This document shows positions 59,747-64,000 of a stretch of DNA of 64,000 nucleotides, piece by piece. The translations under genes and the position numbers were made by a program. Source of the stretch: Eubacterium sp. (GTDB lineage Bacteria > Bacillota > Clostridia > Lachnospirales > Lachnospiraceae); NCBI GenBank assembly GCA_017459945.1, contig JAFUBZ010000039.1, positions 1-64,000 of the forward strand, written 5' to 3'. Each line of letters opens with the position of its first letter. The stretch's first letter is position 1. The notes beneath the pieces are model-generated. The model did no database searches, was not told the origin of the DNA, and saw only the letters and a list, made by a program, of their open reading frames with translations.

Positions 59747-61132
59747 ATGTCCATACAGGCAGCATTTATGGTCCCGCATCCGCCGATGATCATTCCGGCG
59801 GTCGGCAGGGGGAGCGAAGCACAGATCAAAGCAACCATTCATGCCTATGAGCAGGTCGCGGATGAGATTGCGGCATTACAGCCGGAGACGATCATCATCA
59901 CGAGCCCGCATACGACGATGTATATGGACTATTTTCATATCTCACCGGGAGATGCGGCCGATGGTTCATTTGCATCTTTTCGGGCGTCGTCTGTCCGTTT
60001 TCATGAACGATACGATGAGGACCTGACTGCGCAGATCGAATGTCTTGCAGACGCAAACGATCTTCCGGCGGGGACGTTGGGAGAACGTGAGCCTGCGCTC
60101 GATCACGGGACGATGGTGCCCCTTTGGTTTATCCGCCAGAAATATACGGATTTTAAGATCGTCAGAATCGGACTTTCCGGGCTGCTGTTGACAGAGCATT
60201 ACAGACTCGGTCAGTTGATCCGTCAGGCAGTCGAAGAGCTTGGCAGAAAAGCTGTCTTTATTGCAAGTGGTGACCTGTCACACAAACTGCAGGATTACGG
60301 TCCTTACGGATTTGCCGAGGAAGGACCGCAGTATGATGAGCGGATCATGGATGTCTGCAGGCGGGCTGCATTTGATGAGCTGTTTGATTTCTCTGACGGA
60401 TTCTGTGAAAAGGCAGCAGAATGTGGCCACAGGTCCTTTACCATTATGGCAGGCGCTTTGGATGGTTATGCAGTAAAAGCGACACCACTTTCGCATGAAG
60501 ATGTGACAGGCGTCGGATACGGAATCTGTACATTTTATCCGTTGGAAAAGGATGAAAAGCGGCATTTTTTAAAACAGTATCTGGAGGCACAGGAAGCAGA
60601 GCTGAACGAACAGAGAGCGCAGTCGGATGCATACGTCAGGCTGGCACGCGCATCTTTAGAGAGCTATATCCGGACAGGGAGAACGATCGATGTACCGGAG
60701 GATCTTCCGGAAGAGATGCAGCATACAAAAGCCGGCGCATTTGTCTCGATCCATAAGCAGGGAAAGCTTCGCGGATGTATTGGAACGATTTTACCGACCA
60801 CGGGATCAGTGGCGGAAGAGATCATTCAGAATGCGATCAGTGCATCGACAAAGGATCCGCGGTTTGACGCGATCACAGAAGATGAGCTGAAGTGGCTTGA
60901 GATCAATGTCGATGTGCTCGGGGAGCCGGAGGACATAGATTCGCCTGACCAGCTTGACGTTAAGAGATATGGTGTGATCGTCAGCAAAGGATTCAAGAGA
61001 GGGCTGCTTTTGCCGGATCTTGAAGGCGTTGATACAGTAGAGGATCAGATCGCGATCGCAATGCAGAAAGCAGGCATCGCACCGGGGACGAAGGTCAACT
61101 TGCAGCGGTTTGAAGTGATCCGGCATACATAG
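59747..61132 (+). CDS. Memo-AMMECR1 fusion (AmmeMemoRadiSam proteins B and A)
   Basis: This 461-residue protein joins two domains. Residues 1-270 are Memo/LigB-like ([32 protein letters not shown]), a non-haem dioxygenase fold. Residues about 285-461 are AMMECR1 ([20 protein letters not shown], then [17 protein letters not shown]). In other genomes the two are often separate genes beside a radical SAM gene, which follows here at 61180. The system is conserved from bacteria to humans without a settled biochemical role. The ATG at 59747 follows GAGGAGGGGG. Confidence 0.9.
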   Translation: MSIQAAFMVPHPPMIIPAVGRGSEAQIKATIHAYEQVADEIAALQPETIIITSPHTTMYMDYFHISPGDAADGSFASFRASSVRFHERYDEDLTAQIECLADANDLPAGTLGEREPALDHGTMVPLWFIRQKYTDFKIVRIGLSGLLLTEHYRLGQLIRQAVEELGRKAVFIASGDLSHKLQDYGPYGFAEEGPQYDERIMDVCRRAAFDELFDFSDGFCEKAAECGHRSFTIMAGALDGYAVKATPLSHEDVTGVGYGICTFYPLEKDEKRHFLKQYLEAQEAELNEQRAQSDAYVRLARASLESYIRTGRTIDVPEDLPEEMQHTKAGAFVSIHKQGKLRGCIGTILPTTGSVAEEIIQNAISASTKDPRFDAITEDELKWLEINVDVLGEPEDIDSPDQLDVKRYGVIVSKGFKRGLLLPDLEGVDTVEDQIAIAMQKAGIAPGTKVNLQRFEVIRHT

Positions 61133-61179
61133 TTTATCAAAATTATTATAAACAGCTGATCTGACAGGAGTGGAAAGAT

Positions 61180-62040
61180 ATGGCGGTTTGTACTGTTTGC
61201 TTCAGGCATTGTGACTTAAAGAAAGACCAGACGGGCTTCTGCAAAGGACGCATCTGCAGGGATGGAATCGTGCAGGCGAAAAACTATGGGCTGGTCACAT
61301 CGCTGGCACTTGACCCGATCGAGAAAAAGCCGCTTGCCAGATTCTATCCCGGAACCAGGATCCTTTCTGTGGGGAGCTTTGGATGCAATCTGCGCTGTCC
61401 GTTTTGTCAGAATCACGAGATATCCTGGTCCGATGAAGCAGAGCGTTTTTATGAAACAGCGGAATACATTTCTCCGGAAGAACTTACGGCGACGGCGCAG
61501 TATTACGAACGAAAAAAGAACATCGGTGTTGCATTTACCTATAATGAACCGATGATCGGCTATGAATATGTCAGAGACACGGCAAAGCTGGTTCACGAAG
61601 CCGGTATGAAGAACGTGATCGTAACAAACGGAACAGCTGAGCTTTCGGTACTGGAAGAGCTGCTGCCTTATATCGATGCGATGAACATTGATCTAAAGGG
61701 ATTTACCGACCGTTATTATAAAGATGTATTGGACGGTGACCGGCAGATGGTACTCTCATTTATCGCACGTGCGGTACAGGTATGCCATGTGGAGCTGACG
61801 ACACTGGTCATTCCCGGGGAAAATGATTCGGTTGATGAGATGCGGCAGATGTGCCAGTGGATCGCATCCTTAAAAGATGCAAACGGAGAGACGATCGGCC
61901 GGAATGTCCCGTTGCACATTTCCAGATTTTTCCCGCGATTCCACATGATGGACCGTCAGGCAACGGATGTAATGCATATTTATCATCTGGCAGATGTCGC
62001 TAGGAAATCTCTGAAGTACGTATATACCGGTAACTGCTGA
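61180..62040 (+). CDS. amrS: AmmeMemoRadiSam system radical SAM enzyme
   Basis: This 286-residue enzyme carries the radical SAM motif CNLRCPFC (GCNLRCPFCQNHEISWSD) in the PflA-like subgroup. An N-terminal cysteine segment CTVCFRHCDLKKDQTGFC could bind another metal. GVAFTYNEPMIGYEY and AMNIDLKGF are typical of the family. It should generate a 5'-deoxyadenosyl radical for a protein or small-molecule substrate not yet known. It lies 47 bases after the Memo-AMMECR1 fusion with GGAGTGG before the ATG. Confidence 0.9.
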   Translation: MAVCTVCFRHCDLKKDQTGFCKGRICRDGIVQAKNYGLVTSLALDPIEKKPLARFYPGTRILSVGSFGCNLRCPFCQNHEISWSDEAERFYETAEYISPEELTATAQYYERKKNIGVAFTYNEPMIGYEYVRDTAKLVHEAGMKNVIVTNGTAELSVLEELLPYIDAMNIDLKGFTDRYYKDVLDGDRQMVLSFIARAVQVCHVELTTLVIPGENDSVDEMRQMCQWIASLKDANGETIGRNVPLHISRFFPRFHMMDRQATDVMHIYHLADVARKSLKYVYTGNC

Positions 62041-62142
62041 TCCAAAGCGGACTTTCCAGATAGGATCGGAAATTGAATTGTTAAAAGCATGATGCGCTTC
62101 GTCAGAATTGCGAAATGCGTCATCAGAAATAAGGAAATCATT

Positions 62143-62589
62143 ATGTCAGAAAACAAAGAAGTCAACAATCAGGCAACTCCTTTGAGCAAGGAAGAGATCC
62201 AGGTGTTTCGCACCAAGCTTGGCAAAAGCCATAAGAACCAGAAGGACTGGGATCTTCTGGAGCATGTTCTGGAAGGGAAAATGCTGTATACGGCAAAGCC
62301 GACCCAGATCCGCATGCAGCGAAAATATTCTACCGAGGGGATCTTGACACACGGCAATGCGCTTTTGGTATTCACGAGTCAGGAATGCTGTGCAAGATAT
62401 TTGGCAAAAGTGGGAATCGCGAATGATAAATATATGTCGCTTCGCGAGATCTCATATGCTTCCGTGCGGGAAATCGCAGGAAAGCATCAGAAGATGGCAT
62501 ACATTGACTTAAACGAACCGGTGTCACAAAAGATTGCCGGGATCGATGGAAATGCAGACGCCTTTCGCGTGTTTGCGGTTTCAAAATAG
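62143..62589 (+). CDS. Hypothetical protein, SseB-like possibility
   Basis: This 148-residue soluble protein has a lysine-rich N-terminal helix region (SKEEIQVFRTKLGKSHKNQK). The following part contains LLVFTSQECCARYLAKVGIA, which faintly recalls the SseB family of enhanced-serine-sensitivity proteins. I cannot assign a function. The ATG at 62143 follows AAGGAAA; a longer in-frame reading from 62089 lacks a site. It lies 102 bases after amrS. Confidence 0.65.
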   Translation: MSENKEVNNQATPLSKEEIQVFRTKLGKSHKNQKDWDLLEHVLEGKMLYTAKPTQIRMQRKYSTEGILTHGNALLVFTSQECCARYLAKVGIANDKYMSLREISYASVREIAGKHQKMAYIDLNEPVSQKIAGIDGNADAFRVFAVSK

Positions 62590-62596
62590 AAACTTC

Positions 62597-62626
62597 TTGA
62601 CTTTTTTTAAAAATTTCATGTAGAAT
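62597..62626 (+). promoter_or_regulatory. Promoter of the terminal MATE gene
   Basis: TTGACT (62597-62602) and TAGAAT (62621-62626) are 18 bases apart, giving initiation near 62633, just before a terminator hairpin. Confidence 0.65.
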
Positions 62627-62645
62627 AAACGACGATCGAGCAGCG

Positions 62646-62688
62646 AATGCGTAAGTCCAGATTATGGACTTGCGCATTTTCTTTTTTT
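62646..62688 (+). terminator. Terminator in the leader of the terminal MATE gene
   Basis: AATGCGTAAGTCCA (62646-62659) and TGGACTTGCGCATT (62665-62678) pair over 14 positions with one wobble, followed by TTCTTTTTTT. The Shine-Dalgarno sequence GGAGGA (62689-62694) starts directly after the last T, leaving no room for another promoter before the gene. Confidence 0.88.
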
Positions 62689-62698
62689 GGAGGAAAAC

Positions 62699-64000
62699 AT
62701 GAAACAGAAATCAGAAAGCAAACTGGGAACCGTCCCGGTAAACAAATTATTATTGGGCATGGGCATCCCGATGATCTTATCGATGATGCTGCAGGCAGTC
62801 TACAATATCGTTGACAGTGCATTTGTATCGAATATGCCGCAAAACGGAGAAGCAGCATTGAATGCCCTGACGCTGGCATTCCCGATCCAGATGCTGATGG
62901 TGGCAGTGGCGATCGGAACAGGCGTAGGTGCAAATGCACTGCTCTCGAAAAGCCTGGGACAGGGAGATCCCCAAAAAGCCAGCAGAGTAGCAGGAAATGC
63001 ACTTTTCCTTGGTATAGTGATCTATGCTGCCTGTCTGGCCTTCGGTCTGTTTGGCGCCAGAGCCTACATTGCGACGCAGACGTCGAATCCGTTGATTCTT
63101 GAGATGGGAACCAGCTATCTTTCCATATGCTGCTGTGTGTCCATTGGAATCATCTTTTTTGCGATGTTTGAAAAACTCCTGCAGGCAACCGGCAGATCCG
63201 TGTATTCAACCATTGCGCAAATTGTGGGTGCAGCAGTGAATATCGTGCTGGATCCGATCATGATCTATGGATTGCTTGGTATGCCGGCGCTTGGCGTACA
63301 GGGAGCGGCATATGCGACGATCATCGGTCAGATCGCTTCTGCAGTGACAGGACTCATTTTCCACCTGCGTTTCAACGTAGAGCTGAAGAAATCCGTTCGA
63401 TATATGAAGCCGGATACTGCATTGATCAAAGGAATCTATGCGATCGGACTTCCGGCGATCATCGCACAGGCGCTGATGTCTGTGATGACTTACGGAATGA
63501 ATATTATTCTGGGTCGGATCGATGAATCGGTCGTGACTGCATACGGGCTGTATTACAAAATTCAGCAGTTCCTGCTGTTTGCAGCATTCGGGCTGCGCGA
63601 CGCGATCACACCCGTGGTATCTTTCAATCATGGGAAACAGGACAAGGAGCGGATCAATGCAGGCATCAAATATGGCATGCGGTATACGCTGATCATTATG
63701 GCAATCGGTATGATCGTAATAGAGCTCTTTGCAAAACCGTTCTCTTCCATCTTCGGACTTTCGGGACAGACACAGCTGCTTACTGTAAGCGCAATGCATT
63801 TCATTACGTTAAGCTTTCTGTTTGCCGGTGCCAATGTGGCATTCCAGGGCATCTTCCAGGCACTGGATGCCGGAGTGGAGTCACTGATCATCTCAGTCTG
63901 CAGACAGTTCCTTTTTGTTCTGCCGGTCGCATTTGTGTTTTCCGTGATAGTCGGAAATGATCTGCAGAGAGTTTGGATCGTGTGGCTGACATTTTTGATC
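62699..64000 (+). CDS. MATE-family efflux transporter, 3' end beyond window
   Basis: The reading frame from ATG 62699 stays open to the window end (434 codons). It encodes a MATE transporter: LLLGMGIPMILSMMLQAVYN, then IVDSAFVSNM and VGAAVNIVLDPIMIYG are typical, and at least ten hydrophobic segments are visible. It resembles the DinF/NorM-like pumps and is only distantly similar to the minus-strand MATE protein at 48224. GGAGGA precedes the ATG. Its expression appears to depend on read-through of the leader terminator. Confidence 0.88.
   Translation, partial: MKQKSESKLGTVPVNKLLLGMGIPMILSMMLQAVYNIVDSAFVSNMPQNGEAALNALTLAFPIQMLMVAVAIGTGVGANALLSKSLGQGDPQKASRVAGNALFLGIVIYAACLAFGLFGARAYIATQTSNPLILEMGTSYLSICCCVSIGIIFFAMFEKLLQATGRSVYSTIAQIVGAAVNIVLDPIMIYGLLGMPALGVQGAAYATIIGQIASAVTGLIFHLRFNVELKKSVRYMKPDTALIKGIYAIGLPAIIAQALMSVMTYGMNIILGRIDESVVTAYGLYYKIQQFLLFAAFGLRDAITPVVSFNHGKQDKERINAGIKYGMRYTLIIMAIGMIVIELFAKPFSSIFGLSGQTQLLTVSAMHFITLSFLFAGANVAFQGIFQALDAGVESLIISVCRQFLFVLPVAFVFSVIVGNDLQRVWIVWLTFLI

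Noticed and set aside
1-64000. CRISPR array, tRNA or rRNA genes, insertion sequence, prophage
   Set aside because: No regularly spaced repeats, cloverleaf with CCA-like end, rRNA signature, transposase or integrase was seen; the only repeats are the short palindromes reported.

Overview
The window is a chromosome segment of a low-to-mid GC Firmicute, most probably a gut Lachnospiraceae (Clostridia). The evidence is the S10/spc/alpha ribosomal order ending in rplQ, a KOW-domain RNA-binding protein between adk and infA, type Z (zinc) S14, strong GGAGG ribosome binding sites, and accessory families typical of that group: GPH sugar symporter, YesM/YesN two-component pair, OFA transporter, desulfoferrodoxin, AmmeMemoRadiSam. 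I see no tRNA, rRNA, CRISPR array, insertion sequence or prophage. No gene-free gap exceeds 300 bases.

Region 1 (1-10.7 kb): the tail of rpmC, then rpsQ to rplO, secY, adk, a KOW protein, infA, rpmJ, rpsM, rpsK, rpsD, rpoA and rplQ, closed by a strong terminator. The methionine aminopeptidase gene map, often found next to adk, is absent. A promoter restarts transcription before rpmJ. The gaps rpmJ-rpsM, rpsD-rpoA and rpoA-rplQ are long and hairpin-rich, unlike the tight spacing elsewhere in the operon.

Region 2 (10.7-22.5 kb): housekeeping genes. These are mutS2 (apparently leaderless), a phosphohexomutase with an acidic insertion, a YhaM-type 3'-5' exoribonuclease, rlmD, a membrane SpoIIE-type phosphatase, tcdA, a Crp/Fnr regulator divergent from a ferredoxin-domain protein, a small unknown protein and a membrane-anchored lysozyme-like protein.

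Region 3 (22.5-34.5 kb): the most interesting metabolic block. It holds an AraC regulator fused to a GH39-like domain with a damaged acid/base site, a GPH symporter, a Gfo/Idh/MocA oxidoreductase, a TIM-barrel isomerase-like protein and a 130-residue protein resembling the beta subunit of C-glycoside deglycosidases. A flavodoxin-like reductase, a second TIM-barrel protein, two more Gfo/Idh/MocA enzymes and a ROK sugar kinase follow. The oxidoreductase/alpha/beta trio matches the known 3-oxidation plus C-C bond cleavage pathway for plant C-glycosides such as puerarin or orientin. The remaining genes could import the glycoside and return the released sugar to glycolysis.

Region 4 (34.5-46.9 kb): a YesN-type response regulator, a convergent YesM-type kinase, a lone sugar-type lipoprotein, a complete Liv-type ABC operon, desulfoferrodoxin and an OFA-family MFS transporter.

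Region 5 (46.9-64 kb): a minus-strand MATE pump and ferredoxin-type aldo/keto reductase; a cytidylate-kinase-like protein, a patatin and a GlcD-type FAD oxidase; an operon of MoxR-like AAA ATPase, an HExxH-plus-VWA protein and a DUF4116 repeat protein of unknown function; an HTH-Uma2 protein divergent from a rhomboid protease; a Memo-AMMECR1 fusion with its radical SAM partner; an unknown protein; and a second MATE pump cut by the window end. Two genes here (the AAA ATPase and the last MATE pump) have a full intrinsic terminator between promoter and start codon, suggesting control by attenuation.
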